Counted from the first letter of the stretch, positions 25,734-34,558 are shown. The stretch: DNA of 64,000 nt from Methylobacter tundripaludum SV96 (GCF_000190755.2 NZ_JH109152.1:1342167-1406166), one strand, 5' to 3'. Numbers and translations are program-made. Notes: a model not told the origin generated them from the sequence alone.

Positions 25734-26802
25734 ACAGATGCAGCCCCATGCTGTCGATAGATGGACGACTGCCTCGCAGCGCCCACTGAAAAGCCTGTTC
25801 AATTTCATCGGCAAGCGACGCTTCCATTGCCGTCAGCTCCGACTCGTCGCTTAACCGCTTATCCAGCAAAGCCTGCCTCGTTTGCAACAAGGGACAACGC
25901 AGCTTCCAGTCCGCCAGTTCGCCCGGACTGCGATAGCCCAGCTCATCGTCTTCGTTGGGTCCGCAATGTTCCGGCCAGCGGTGCGTGTGCAATTCCAGGA
26001 ACTGCGGCCCTTGCCCGGTACGGGCATTGGCAACGGCGGCTTGCGCCAGTGCATACACCTGTTCAACGCTGTTGCCGTCGCCACTGGCAGCCTGTAAGCC
26101 GTGAGCGGCCGCTATCTTATAAATGTCGCGCTCGGGCTGGCGTTCCGCTAACGGCGTCATCACCGAATATTGATTGTTTTCGCAAACAAACAGCAACGGC
26201 AATTTTTTCAACGCTGCAAAATTCATGGTTTCGTGCATCACGCCTTCTTCAAAACAGCCGTCGCCGAAAAAAATCACCACCACATTGGTCGCTTCCGGCG
26301 TCCTCGGCTCTGGCCTCCTGCTTCGCTCTACCTCCTCCATCCATGGAGTCGTGCCTCCCGCGACACTGGCACATCCCTGTGCGGCGCCGGATTTTTTCAT
26401 CTGTTCGGCCCAGGCATAACCGCCCGCCAATGGCACGGTACCGCCGACTATCGGCGTGGATGCGATAAACCCGGCGGCCAAATCGGTCAAATGCATCGAG
26501 CCTCCGCGACCGCCGCAGCAACCCTCGGCAAAACCGTACAACTCGGCAAGCAATCGACGCAAATCGCCGCCCTTGGCCAAATAATGACCATGCCCCCGAT
26601 GGTTGCTGAACACTTTGTCTTGCGTCGTCAAATGCGCGCTGATGCCGACCGCGATGGCTTCTTCGCCGATACAAAGATGAGTCGGGCAGCGCATTTCCTG
26701 CTGCTGATAACGTTCGGCAATCGCCTGTTCGACTCGGCGAATACGGAGCATTTGGTAGTAGAGTTGCTTTAAATCGGCACCGGCTGAGTTCATGGCAGTC
26801 AT
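25726..26802 (-). CDS. Thiamine-diphosphate 2-oxoacid dehydrogenase E1 alpha-like subunit with in-frame insertion
   Basis: A 358-residue E1 alpha. Visible are THLCIGEEAIAVG, SNHRGHGHYLAKG, GRGGSMHL and the thiamine-diphosphate motif GDG (180-182) to NN (209-210). Residues about 140-171, just before NVVVIFFGDG, are an Arg/Glu/Pro-rich stretch that the family lacks; the DNA there is exactly 96 bases and looks like an inserted element. The frame is preserved, so a protein can still be made, with an extra loop before the cofactor site. The start overlaps the HldE-like gene stop by ATGA. Partner is the beta subunit encoded immediately downstream. Confidence 0.83.
   Translation of the reverse strand: MTAMNSAGADLKQLYYQMLRIRRVEQAIAERYQQQEMRCPTHLCIGEEAIAVGISAHLTTQDKVFSNHRGHGHYLAKGGDLRRLLAELYGFAEGCCGGRGGSMHLTDLAAGFIASTPIVGGTVPLAGGYAWAEQMKKSGAAQGCASVAGGTTPWMEEVERSRRPEPRTPEATNVVVIFFGDGCFEEGVMHETMNFAALKKLPLLFVCENNQYSVMTPLAERQPERDIYKIAAAHGLQAASGDGNSVEQVYALAQAAVANARTGQGPQFLELHTHRWPEHCGPNEDDELGYRSPGELADWKLRCPLLQTRQALLDKRLSDESELTAMEASLADEIEQAFQWALRGSRPSIDSMGLHLYA
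26290..26385. repeat. 96-bp in-frame insert inside the E1 alpha gene
   Basis: Encodes about 32 residues absent from normal E1 alpha proteins, between MKKSG and TNVVVIFFGDG. It contains a CCATGG palindrome at its centre and purine-rich/pyrimidine-rich arms, unlike the flanking gene. Length divisible by three keeps the frame. It could be a small repetitive element; other copies cannot be seen in this window. Confidence 0.5.
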
Positions 26803-28319
26803 TTCAACAAGGTGGTGATGTATTTGAACAAGGCGACCGCCCTGACCGGCTCGCGGTTGCAGACAATCTGCACATCCAGCGCCGCGGCAACGCTACCGGC
26901 AAACAAGGCCTGCTCCGGCTCCAAACCGCCGGCCAGACACAGTCCGGCTACCGATAAAAACGCATCGCCGGCCCCTATTCTGTCCACCACTTGCGAGGAC
27001 AGCGCCGGAATTTTATAAGCGGTTTTGTCATTATCCAGCATCAATGCGCCTTTGGTGCCTCGGGTAATCGCGACATGCTTGGCTTGCAGCTTGTCGGCCA
27101 ATTGCCCGGCAAGTTCCTCAATCGCGCCGTTTCTGTCATGCACCGCCAGCCGTAATTCCGGCTCGTTTAGCGATAAGAAATCGGCATTGGGGTAACGGGT
27201 AATCAGATGGTAACCGCGATTGCCGCTATTGACCTGGGCATTCACCGCCAGGTATTTCGCGCCTTTAGCCAGCGCCTCCACCATTTCATTAGAGATGAAG
27301 CCGTTGCCGAAATCGGGCACGATCACCGCGTCGTAGTCGCCAAGATGCCGATCCAGCCAAGCGACGATCTTGCCGTTGGTTTCCTCGGGTAGCGGCGCAT
27401 CGTTATAGAAATACACTTCAAACAGCTTGGCGATGTCGGCATCGACATAGCGGCGCTTGACGATGGTTGGTCGATCCTGGCTGAAGAAAAATACCGGTTC
27501 GATGGCCGGGTTCAGATTGCTGCGGATAAAATCCTCATGACTTTGGGTCGCACCCAAGCCGGTCAGCAAAGTCACATTACCGGCAAATTCGGCGACATGA
27601 TTGGCCACCGCAATTGCGCCGCCGGCAAAACGTTCATAATCGTTGTATTTGACTGCGAACACATTGCCCTTGCCGGTCTGGCCCAGCGGCGAGGTGTAAT
27701 GATATTCGTCGATGATCGCTTCGCCGACCACCAGCACCTTGAGTCCGCTTAAGCCTTTCAACTTGCCGATAATGTCCGCACCCCCAACCGTTCCCTTGAA
27801 TTGATCGAGATAGGCGGAAATTTCCGGCGAAAACACCTCGAAATATTCGTTCAGCAGGCGGGTCGAGCTGGAGGTCAGCTCATCGGTAAATAAAATCCGG
27901 CCTCCGTGACGTTCAACGGCGTCTTTTTCATGCTGGATATTGCCGGTGATGTCGTCGCTGGTGCTTTTGTAGTCGCTGCCTTTCACATACAGATCGGGTT
28001 TGACCTGATCCAGCACCTCGACCGCAGTCACTGCATGATTAATCGCCACTCGGTCGACACAGGCCAACGCGGCGATGTTTTCGGCGCGCAGATGTTCGTT
28101 GAACACCGGTCGTCCCGGCCCTTTGTTGACGAACTCGTCGGCGGTAACGCTGACCAGCAAGCTGTCTGCCTGCCTGGATCCGCTTTGCAAATGGCGGATA
28201 TGGCCGATGTGCAACAGATCGAAAGTGCCGTGACACAAGGCCACGGTTTTGCCTTGGGCTTTTAACTCGGCGGAACGTTGCGCCAGTTGATCAATAGATA
28301 CGATTTTTTCCGTGGACAT
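26799..28319 (-). CDS. Bifunctional HldE-like protein with nucleotidyltransferase first and PfkB kinase second
   Basis: A 506-residue fusion. Residues about 25-150 are a cytidylyltransferase-like domain (CHGTFDLLHIGH with H37 and H40, VKGSDYK, TDELTSSST), as in the adenylyltransferase half of HldE. Residues about 180-506 are a PfkB/ribokinase-type kinase (VVGEAIIDEY, RFAGGAIAVANHV, DRIGAGDAF at about 447-455). In classical HldE the kinase comes first, so the order here is reversed. It probably phosphorylates and activates a heptose-like sugar phosphate, using the GmhA-like product from the next gene upstream. It lies 6 bases after that gene and overlaps the E1 alpha start by four. Confidence 0.85.
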   Translation of the reverse strand: MSTEKIVSIDQLAQRSAELKAQGKTVALCHGTFDLLHIGHIRHLQSGSRQADSLLVSVTADEFVNKGPGRPVFNEHLRAENIAALACVDRVAINHAVTAVEVLDQVKPDLYVKGSDYKSTSDDITGNIQHEKDAVERHGGRILFTDELTSSSTRLLNEYFEVFSPEISAYLDQFKGTVGGADIIGKLKGLSGLKVLVVGEAIIDEYHYTSPLGQTGKGNVFAVKYNDYERFAGGAIAVANHVAEFAGNVTLLTGLGATQSHEDFIRSNLNPAIEPVFFFSQDRPTIVKRRYVDADIAKLFEVYFYNDAPLPEETNGKIVAWLDRHLGDYDAVIVPDFGNGFISNEMVEALAKGAKYLAVNAQVNSGNRGYHLITRYPNADFLSLNEPELRLAVHDRNGAIEELAGQLADKLQAKHVAITRGTKGALMLDNDKTAYKIPALSSQVVDRIGAGDAFLSVAGLCLAGGLEPEQALFAGSVAAALDVQIVCNREPVRAVALFKYITTLLK

Positions 28320-28325
28320 TTAACA

Positions 28326-28889
28326 TTAGTTCCTGATGAGATGATCGGTAATATGGTGCAACACGAACAAATGCCCCAGCTCGACCATGCCGTAATGGTC
28401 GCTGTCCAGCCAGCAGTTCCAACGCCCCAACTTGCGGAGCGGATTATCGGCCTTAAAACCGCTCAGCGTCATAACCGCCAGACCTTTGGCATTGGCGGCC
28501 TGCACGGCATTGATAATGTTCAGCGATTGCCCGGAGCTGCTGATAGCAATCAGTAAATCGTCGGCATTGGCAAAGGCGGCGATTTGTTTGGCGAAGGCCT
28601 GCTCGTAACCGAAATCGTTGGTAAAACAGGTCAACGGCGCTGCTTCGTGCAAGGTCAATGCGCACAAACCGCCGACATTGCGCAGGTCGGTAATCACATG
28701 ACTGGCAATCGCCGCGCTGCCGCCGTTACCCAGTACCATAATCTTGGCCTGCTGTTCGCGCACTCTGGCTAACTCGGCCAGCATCTGTTGAATCACCGCT
28801 TCGCCGTCCAGCGTTTGTCCCTGGTGATCGGTAAAAATGCTGTTCGTCAGCAACTGTGCGAATTGTGACGCCGCTTGTCCTATAGCCAT
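28326..28889 (-). CDS. SIS-domain phosphoheptose isomerase, GmhA-like
   Basis: A 187-residue SIS-fold protein. GNGGSAAIASHVITDL and ISSSGQSLNI are the phosphosugar-binding loops, and ELGHLFVLHHITDHL carries the glutamate and histidine of the C-terminal metal/active site. It should isomerise sedoheptulose 7-phosphate to a manno-heptose 7-phosphate or a related sugar. AAGGAGG precedes the ATG. Together with the HldE-like fusion it makes a near-complete NDP-heptose route; a GmhB-type phosphatase is not visible in the window. Confidence 0.85.
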   Translation of the reverse strand: MAIGQAASQFAQLLTNSIFTDHQGQTLDGEAVIQQMLAELARVREQQAKIMVLGNGGSAAIASHVITDLRNVGGLCALTLHEAAPLTCFTNDFGYEQAFAKQIAAFANADDLLIAISSSGQSLNIINAVQAANAKGLAVMTLSGFKADNPLRKLGRWNCWLDSDHYGMVELGHLFVLHHITDHLIRN

Positions 28890-28900
28890 CTGCCGCCTCC

Positions 28901-29887
28901 TTATTTGTCGAGATATTTAAACCAATCGGCCGTGGCATCGGCGATCGAAGCCGAAGTCCACAGCGGCGCGTTTTCCCAGTAATCGATATGGGCCATCATG
29001 TTAGCGACGCCCTGCTCGAAACTGACTTGCGGTTGCCAGTCCAATTTTTCCTTGATCTTGCCGGTATCGGCAAAGGTGCAATCCGGCTCGCCTGGCCGCT
29101 TGGGAATGTATTCGATAGCGCCGCCCAGAAGTCCGACCAGATGGTTAACGCTGTAAGTGCCGCCGCTGCCGACGTTCATGATTTCGCCGCAAATATCCGA
29201 GTTGGCCGCTGCGATAAACGCATTGGCGACATCGGTAACGTAGGTAAAGTCGCGGGTTTGCGTGCCGTCACCCACCACGGTAAACGGCTTGTTGTTGATC
29301 TTTTGCGCCAAAAACACCCCGAACACTGCACCATAAGCCCCGGTAGTGCGCGCATGAGGGCCATAGACGTTGAACAACCGCAGCGACACGACCGGCAGTT
29401 GATACAGCTGCGCCCAATGCATCACCAATTCCTCGCCCAGATATTTGGTCAGCGCATAAGGATATTGCGGTTTGATGGCGGCGGTTTCAGGCGTAGGAAA
29501 TTGCTCGGCCAGTCCATAGCAGGACGACGATGCGGCATAGACGAAGCGCTTGACGTTAGCGTCCCGTGCCGCTTCCAGCACGTTAAACGTGCCGCTGACA
29601 TTGGTTTCGTAATAGGCGCGCGGTCGCTCGATAGACGGCACGATGTCGGCCAAACCGGCCAGATGAAACACCCAATCGACATCGGCGAATAACGGCATGA
29701 TCGCTTCGGCATCGCGGATGTCGAGTTGGTGAAACTCAAAGTTGGGCTGATCGAGCAGGTCGGCGATAGTCTCCTTGCGGCCTCCTGAAAGATTATCGAT
29801 CACCTTTATTTCGTGACCTTGCCGCCACAATTCGCGACTTAAATGGCTGCCGATAAAGCCCGCACCGCCTGTAACCAGTACTTTCAT
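28901..29887 (-). CDS. NAD-dependent epimerase/dehydratase of the UDP-glucose 4-epimerase type
   Basis: A 328-residue extended short-chain dehydrogenase: VTGGAGFIGSHL at the N-terminus, YAASSSCYG and YPYALTKYLGEEL (YxxxK) at the active site, RLFNVYGP and GDGTQTRDFTYV as further family marks. The ATG at 29887 follows AGGTGGGG; a GTG nine bases earlier in the same frame is less likely. It lies nine bases after the radical SAM stop and 11 before the GmhA-like gene. It may act on the NDP-heptose-like product of its neighbours; a standard hexose epimerase is the alternative. Confidence 0.82.
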   Translation of the reverse strand: MKVLVTGGAGFIGSHLSRELWRQGHEIKVIDNLSGGRKETIADLLDQPNFEFHQLDIRDAEAIMPLFADVDWVFHLAGLADIVPSIERPRAYYETNVSGTFNVLEAARDANVKRFVYAASSSCYGLAEQFPTPETAAIKPQYPYALTKYLGEELVMHWAQLYQLPVVSLRLFNVYGPHARTTGAYGAVFGVFLAQKINNKPFTVVGDGTQTRDFTYVTDVANAFIAAANSDICGEIMNVGSGGTYSVNHLVGLLGGAIEYIPKRPGEPDCTFADTGKIKEKLDWQPQVSFEQGVANMMAHIDYWENAPLWTSASIADATADWFKYLDK

Positions 29888-29896
29888 GTTCCCCAC

Positions 29897-30997
29897 CTAG
29901 ATAAAGTTGATATGGGCAGGTTGCTGCGCCGTTAATTTGTCGAGATATTGATTGACCGCTTCCATCCGGCAATTTTTACGGCATTGGCCTATGTCCAGTT
30001 CCTGGGTGATGTATTGCCAGTTTTGCTGTCTTTTCTCGCCTTCCCAGATTTCTTGGAACGACTGTTGATGGATATTGCCGTAAGCGAAGCGTTTATCGGT
30101 CAGATAGGCGCTGCAACCGTAAACTTCGCCGTCGGCCATAATGTAGGCCCAGAAATACGGGGTGGCGTGACAGGTTTTATAGCGTTCAGTCTCGGATGTG
30201 GAATAGTTTTTCATACTCTGTTCGCGAAAAATCACGTTAAAGCTGTCGCTGTTGAATGTTTCCAGCTCTTCGGCCATACCCAGCAGATTGTCGTAACGCA
30301 GGCTTTCGTAGCGGCGGGTTTCGCTGGACAGATGCTGGGAATAGGGTTTGACCACCAGATAATCCAGGCCGATGTCGCGGCAGATGGCCGCCAGCGCCGT
30401 CACTTCCTCCCGGTTTTCCGGGAGCAGCAGGATTTGCGCGCCCAGAGTGCATGACAATTGCTCGGCTTTTTTATGAGCGACGGCCCGGCGCAGATTGTTC
30501 AGCACCAAATCGAAGTCCGAAGCTTTGGTCTGATGAATCGCGGCATAATTCTCGGCGCTGCCGGCATTCAAGGACACCTTGATCCACGACACCAACGGCA
30601 GCGACTGCTCGACAAAACGCGAGTTCATCAAGGTGCCGTTAGTGGTGAAGGAGACGTCAATGCCGGCGTCGACGGTCAGCCTGACGATCTCGTTGATCTC
30701 CTTATGCAACATCGGTTCGCCTTCACCGGCGTACATGATGCTCTTAACGCCCAACCGGCCCATTTCGGCCAGACGATCGGCCAGAATTTTTACGTCCAGC
30801 CGTTGCGCCTTGTAGCCGATATAATCGACCGCGCAAAATGTGCAACGGTGATTGCAGGCGCCGACCGGCGATACCTCCATATAGATGGGATACACGGCTT
30901 TGGCGTGCTGCCAGTCGTGCTTACTGTCCAACCACTGCGCCACTCGCTGCGGGTGATACACCAGTTTGTGGCTGTCTACGCCGTAATTATCTGCCAT
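29897..30997 (-). CDS. Radical SAM/SPASM protein (366 residues)
   Basis: The cluster motif CNHRCTFC is at residues 48-55 (C48, C52, C55). The barrel has MYAGEGEPMLHKE, SFTTNGTLM and WIKVSLNAG; a SPASM-like domain follows (CHATPYFWAYI, GEVYGC, YGNIHQQSFQEIWEG, CRKNC). It ends in HINFI, like the longer radical SAM protein at 23245-24639, but lacks that protein's 100-residue N-terminal extension. It is the first gene of the long minus-strand run; I see no confident promoter in 30998-31174. Its substrate is unknown; a sugar intermediate of this cluster is the obvious candidate. Confidence 0.83.
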   Translation of the reverse strand: MADNYGVDSHKLVYHPQRVAQWLDSKHDWQHAKAVYPIYMEVSPVGACNHRCTFCAVDYIGYKAQRLDVKILADRLAEMGRLGVKSIMYAGEGEPMLHKEINEIVRLTVDAGIDVSFTTNGTLMNSRFVEQSLPLVSWIKVSLNAGSAENYAAIHQTKASDFDLVLNNLRRAVAHKKAEQLSCTLGAQILLLPENREEVTALAAICRDIGLDYLVVKPYSQHLSSETRRYESLRYDNLLGMAEELETFNSDSFNVIFREQSMKNYSTSETERYKTCHATPYFWAYIMADGEVYGCSAYLTDKRFAYGNIHQQSFQEIWEGEKRQQNWQYITQELDIGQCRKNCRMEAVNQYLDKLTAQQPAHINFI

Positions 30998-31174
30998 GTT
31001 TTTGTCGTTTTCAGTAACTCTAAATTTAAAAAGTTTATTTTATCGAACTCTTACAATGAACCTTCATAACTTCTCACTACTTTCGGGGCATAGGTCTCTA
31101 ACCCGGGTCAATGCAGGACTGAAGCCTGATTGCTTATTTCAAACTCTGCTCATTACAAAGAAACATCGTAAAAC

Positions 31175-32263
31175 TTACCTTTCTGATGCTTTTTCAATGA
31201 CTTGAACTCTCTGAGTAACACCACACACCAAAGTATACGGTATGGTATCGGCACATCGGGCAATTTCTTCAACCGGCAAGCCCTCGCCCCACAAGGTCAC
31301 CAAGTCACCGGGCTTTGCATGCCCCTCAGTTTCCAGATCGACTGTAATCATATCCATTGAAACCCTGCCAATAAGCGGGACGCGGCGGCCATTAACCAGC
31401 ACCGGCGTTCCGACTTTGGCATAACGGGGATAACCGTCGCCATAACCTATCGCCACAACGCCCAGTGTTGTAGGCTTCTCACAGATCCAGCTGCCGCCGT
31501 AACCGACTGTATCGCCCACTTCGATTTGCTTGACCGCAATTAACCGTGAATGCAGTTCCATAACCGGCCTCAGCCCCAGCTGTCGGCCTGTTGAATCAGG
31601 AAATGGCGATATGCCGTGCAGCATAACACCGGGGCGCACCCAATCGGTTAACGATTGTTCCCAACCCAATATACCTGCCGAGTTAGCCATGCTCCGCTCA
31701 CCGGAATACCCGCTAATCGTTTCATTGAATAGATTGATTTGCCTTAAGGTTTTATCGTCATTGATGTCGTCGGCACTGGCAAAATGCGTCATCAGACTGA
31801 TCGGCTGTTTTACTAAAGCGCACTGCGTTAAACGCTGATAGACAGAATCAAACTCTTTTGCCTTAAAACCCAGCCGGTTCATGCCGGAGTCGAGCTTTAA
31901 CCAAACCGCACAAGTCCCGGATTTTGTTTCGGCTTCAAAAATTTCCAACTGGGTTAAGGAGTGCACCACGGCATCCAGTTGGTAATGCAGCAATTCGTCT
32001 AACTCTTCGGCGCAGGTAAATCCTTCTAACACGGCAATCCTGTGTTTGAATCCCGCTTTACGCAACCGAATGCCTTCATCAACTCTGGCGACGGCAAAGG
32101 CATCGGCCTGTTGCAAGGCTTCGGCAATACGCAGCATGCCATGTCCGTAACCGTTGGCCTTGATGACCGCCATAACCTTGGCATCCGGCGCACAGCTGCG
32201 TACTTTGGATAAGTTATGCTGAACCGCATCCAGATTGACTACCGCATAAGCTGCCGGGGTCAT
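31175..32263 (-). CDS. alr: Alanine racemase
   Basis: A 362-residue PLP enzyme that makes D-alanine for peptidoglycan. The PLP lysine is K35 in AVIKANGYGHG; MTHFASAD, RPGVMLHGISPF and GYGDGYPR with RVSMDMI are further family marks. Length is normal. Its ATG overlaps the dnaB stop (ATGA), an arrangement common in proteobacteria. It is the last gene before the glycan locus; the 177 bases after it contain no gene. Confidence 0.96.
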   Translation of the reverse strand: MTPAAYAVVNLDAVQHNLSKVRSCAPDAKVMAVIKANGYGHGMLRIAEALQQADAFAVARVDEGIRLRKAGFKHRIAVLEGFTCAEELDELLHYQLDAVVHSLTQLEIFEAETKSGTCAVWLKLDSGMNRLGFKAKEFDSVYQRLTQCALVKQPISLMTHFASADDINDDKTLRQINLFNETISGYSGERSMANSAGILGWEQSLTDWVRPGVMLHGISPFPDSTGRQLGLRPVMELHSRLIAVKQIEVGDTVGYGGSWICEKPTTLGVVAIGYGDGYPRYAKVGTPVLVNGRRVPLIGRVSMDMITVDLETEGHAKPGDLVTLWGEGLPVEEIARCADTIPYTLVCGVTQRVQVIEKASER

Positions 32264-33651
32264 TCATAATCCCCGCCGGTATAGGTTCCCGCAAAATTCT
32301 CAAACCGGGTATATTGCCCCAGAAAGGTGAGCCTGACGGTTCCCAGCGGGCCGTTACGCTGCTTGCCGATGATGACCTCGGCGATGCCTTTGTCCGGGCT
32401 GTCTTCGTTATACACTTCGTCCCGATACACGAACACGATCAAATCGGCGTCCTGCTCGATAGCGCCGGATTCCCGTAAGTCGGACATCATCGGGCGTTTA
32501 TTGGGGCGTTGTTCAAGATTACGGTTAAGCTGGGATAATGCCACCACGGGGACGTTCAACTCCTTGGCCAGCGCCTTTAAGCCCCTGGAAATATCGGAAA
32601 TCTGCTGTACCCTGTTTTCACCGCTGGAAGGCGATTGCATGAGTTGCAAATAATCCAATACGATCAGGCCCAGCTGGCCGTGCTCACGCGCCAATCGCCG
32701 GGCTCTTGAACGCACTTCGGTCGGTGTTAATGCCGGGGTATCGTCGATGAATAATTTGGTTTCGGCCAGCAAATTGATGGCCGAGGTCAAGCGCGGCCAC
32801 TCATCATCCTCCAGCTTGCCGGTTCTGATTTTATGTTGGTCGATACGACCTAGCGACGACATCATCCGCATCGCCAGCGAGTCTCCCGGCATTTCCATAC
32901 TGAATACCGCGACCGGTTTATCGCCTTTAATCGCGATATTTTCCGCCATATTCATCGCAATAGTGGTTTTGCCCATCGAAGGTCGACCGGCCACGATAAT
33001 TAAGTCGGCCGGTTGCAGGCCGGAGGTCAATTCATCAAAATCAGTAAATCCTGTGGCCGCTCCGGTTATAGAGCCCTCCTGTTCAAACAGCGTTTCAATC
33101 TTATCGACGGCGCGTGCCAGCAGGGACTTGATGGTTGAAAAACCACCCTGCCCCCGCTGCCTTTGTTCGGCGATTTTAAATACTTCACGCTCGGCGTTTT
33201 CAAGCAAATCGGCGGTCTCGCGGCCTTCTGTATTGAACGCAGAATCCGAAATCTCGGTGCCGACATGAATCAATTGCCGCAGCACCGATCGATCTCTGAC
33301 GATATTGGCGTAAGTGACGATATTCGCGGCGCTGGGCGTGTCTTTTGCCAGCATGCCTAAATAAGATAGTCCGCCGGAATTTTCCAGCTCCCCTATCGCT
33401 TCCAGCGCTTCCGATATGGTAATCACATCGAAAGGAATCTGTTTTTCGGCGAGTTGCTCAATCGTCTTGAAAATCAGTCGGTGATCTCTTCGATAAAAAT
33501 CGCTTTCCACCACCTTGTCTGACACGGAATCCCAGGTTTGATTATCCAGCATTAATCCGCCCAAAACCGATTGTTCGGCCTGAATGGAGTTGGGAGGAAT
33601 TTTTAAAGAATCCAGCGAATAATCACGATCAAACGAATAATTTTCAGACAT
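32260..33651 (-). CDS. dnaB: Replicative DNA helicase DnaB
   Basis: A 463-residue hexameric helicase that unwinds DNA at the replication fork. The N-terminal domain (PPNSIQAEQSVLGGLM) is followed by a RecA-like motor with Walker A GRPSMGKTT (about 222-230), Walker B LIVLDYLQLM and the GAIEQDADLIVF segment. There is no intein. In many gammaproteobacteria rplI and rpsR lie just upstream; here they do not, and 511 bases without a gene precede it. Confidence 0.97.
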   Translation of the reverse strand: MSENYSFDRDYSLDSLKIPPNSIQAEQSVLGGLMLDNQTWDSVSDKVVESDFYRRDHRLIFKTIEQLAEKQIPFDVITISEALEAIGELENSGGLSYLGMLAKDTPSAANIVTYANIVRDRSVLRQLIHVGTEISDSAFNTEGRETADLLENAEREVFKIAEQRQRGQGGFSTIKSLLARAVDKIETLFEQEGSITGAATGFTDFDELTSGLQPADLIIVAGRPSMGKTTIAMNMAENIAIKGDKPVAVFSMEMPGDSLAMRMMSSLGRIDQHKIRTGKLEDDEWPRLTSAINLLAETKLFIDDTPALTPTEVRSRARRLAREHGQLGLIVLDYLQLMQSPSSGENRVQQISDISRGLKALAKELNVPVVALSQLNRNLEQRPNKRPMMSDLRESGAIEQDADLIVFVYRDEVYNEDSPDKGIAEVIIGKQRNGPLGTVRLTFLGQYTRFENFAGTYTGGDYE

Positions 33652-34162
33652 AGTTCACAGTGATAAAGACATTAATCATAAAATACTTCCAAAAAAGTCC
33701 AGCAAGATTATTAAAGAAGATACAACACAAGGGGAGTAATGTGAGGAACGGTGTCAAGCATCTGAATTGATTGCACTCTGCATGCAGGCGAATTATTATA
33801 ATCTAATCAATATGATTCAACATTTATTGAGCGACATCAACCCTGTTGCACAATAACTATAGAATACCGTGTAAGATTATAAACTAACTTACGCCCACTA
33901 ATCTCGATACTCTTATCAACAAATAAATCAGCGGAAATATAATATCCGTTAATTTTCGCGCCGTGGGATAGCCTTGCCTTACAAGAGCCACATCTGATTA
34001 TTCCATAATCAGATGTGGCTCACTCTATTCAAAAATTCCCAGCAATAGTAGAATCAAACTGCGTCCAGTTGACGGTAGAATGCGTATTTTTCCTCGTTTT
34101 TATTACCGACAAACTACTAACCTACTGATTTTAAATGCAACGACCTTCGAATCTGGAATTAA
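33652..34162. other. 511-base divergent intergenic region
   Basis: It lies between dnaB (minus) and the small secreted protein gene (plus). It is AT-rich and holds one striking perfect palindrome (33985-34021, listed separately). I see no gene. A TTGACG hexamer near 34068 could be a -35 box for the plus-strand gene but lacks a convincing -10 partner. Confidence 0.5.
33985..34021. terminator. Perfect 17-bp inverted repeat with 3-base loop
   Basis: Arms 33985-34001 and 34005-34021 are exact reverse complements around TCC. The stem would be very stable as RNA or as a cruciform. Neither side has a U-run, so intrinsic termination is uncertain; it may be an operator-like or protein-binding site or a decayed element end. 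Confidence 0.4.
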
Positions 34163-34558
34163 ATGAATATTTTTTTATATCACCATGTAGCCGGATTAGC
34201 TCGCCACGTTTTTTTAATGTCTACAATCAGTTTGGTTTGCTATTCAGGTAATGCACTGGCTCAGGCAACTGAAATTCAAGAATTGAGGTTGGAAGTTGAA
34301 GCGCTTAAAAAACGGGTGCAAGAATTACAATCAACCAACCCCGTCAAAGCCCCTAACGTAAAAACAAAAAAAGTCACCGGTAATCCATGGCATGCGTTAC
34401 AAGTAAACATATCAAAAGCTGAGGTCACTTCACTACTCGGAAAACCCGGTAAAATTCATAAGTGGAAAACAGGCGAGGCATGGTACTTCCCGAATTCTAA
34501 AGGTGGCGAGGTTGATTTCGACGCAAATGATAAAGTATCCGGTTGGTTGGAACCATAA
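34163..34558 (+). CDS. Small exported protein with coiled coil and BamE/SmpA-like C-terminal domain
   Basis: A 131-residue protein. The first about 32 residues form a signal peptide with a hydrophobic core (VFLMSTISLVCY) and a likely cleavage at ALA|QA. Next is a short coiled coil (IQELRLEVEALKKRVQELQ), a Lys/Pro-rich linker, and a C-terminal domain with ISKAEVTSLLGKPGKI, WYFPN and GGEVDFDAN, which resembles SmpA/OmlA-BamE folds. No lipobox cysteine follows the signal, so it is probably periplasmic rather than a lipoprotein. It stands alone; its role is unknown. Confidence 0.7.
   Translation: MNIFLYHHVAGLARHVFLMSTISLVCYSGNALAQATEIQELRLEVEALKKRVQELQSTNPVKAPNVKTKKVTGNPWHALQVNISKAEVTSLLGKPGKIHKWKTGEAWYFPNSKGGEVDFDANDKVSGWLEP

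Noticed and set aside
28988-29692. 234-codon plus-strand frame opposite the epimerase gene
   Set aside because: Antisense shadow of a well-supported short-chain dehydrogenase in GC-rich DNA.
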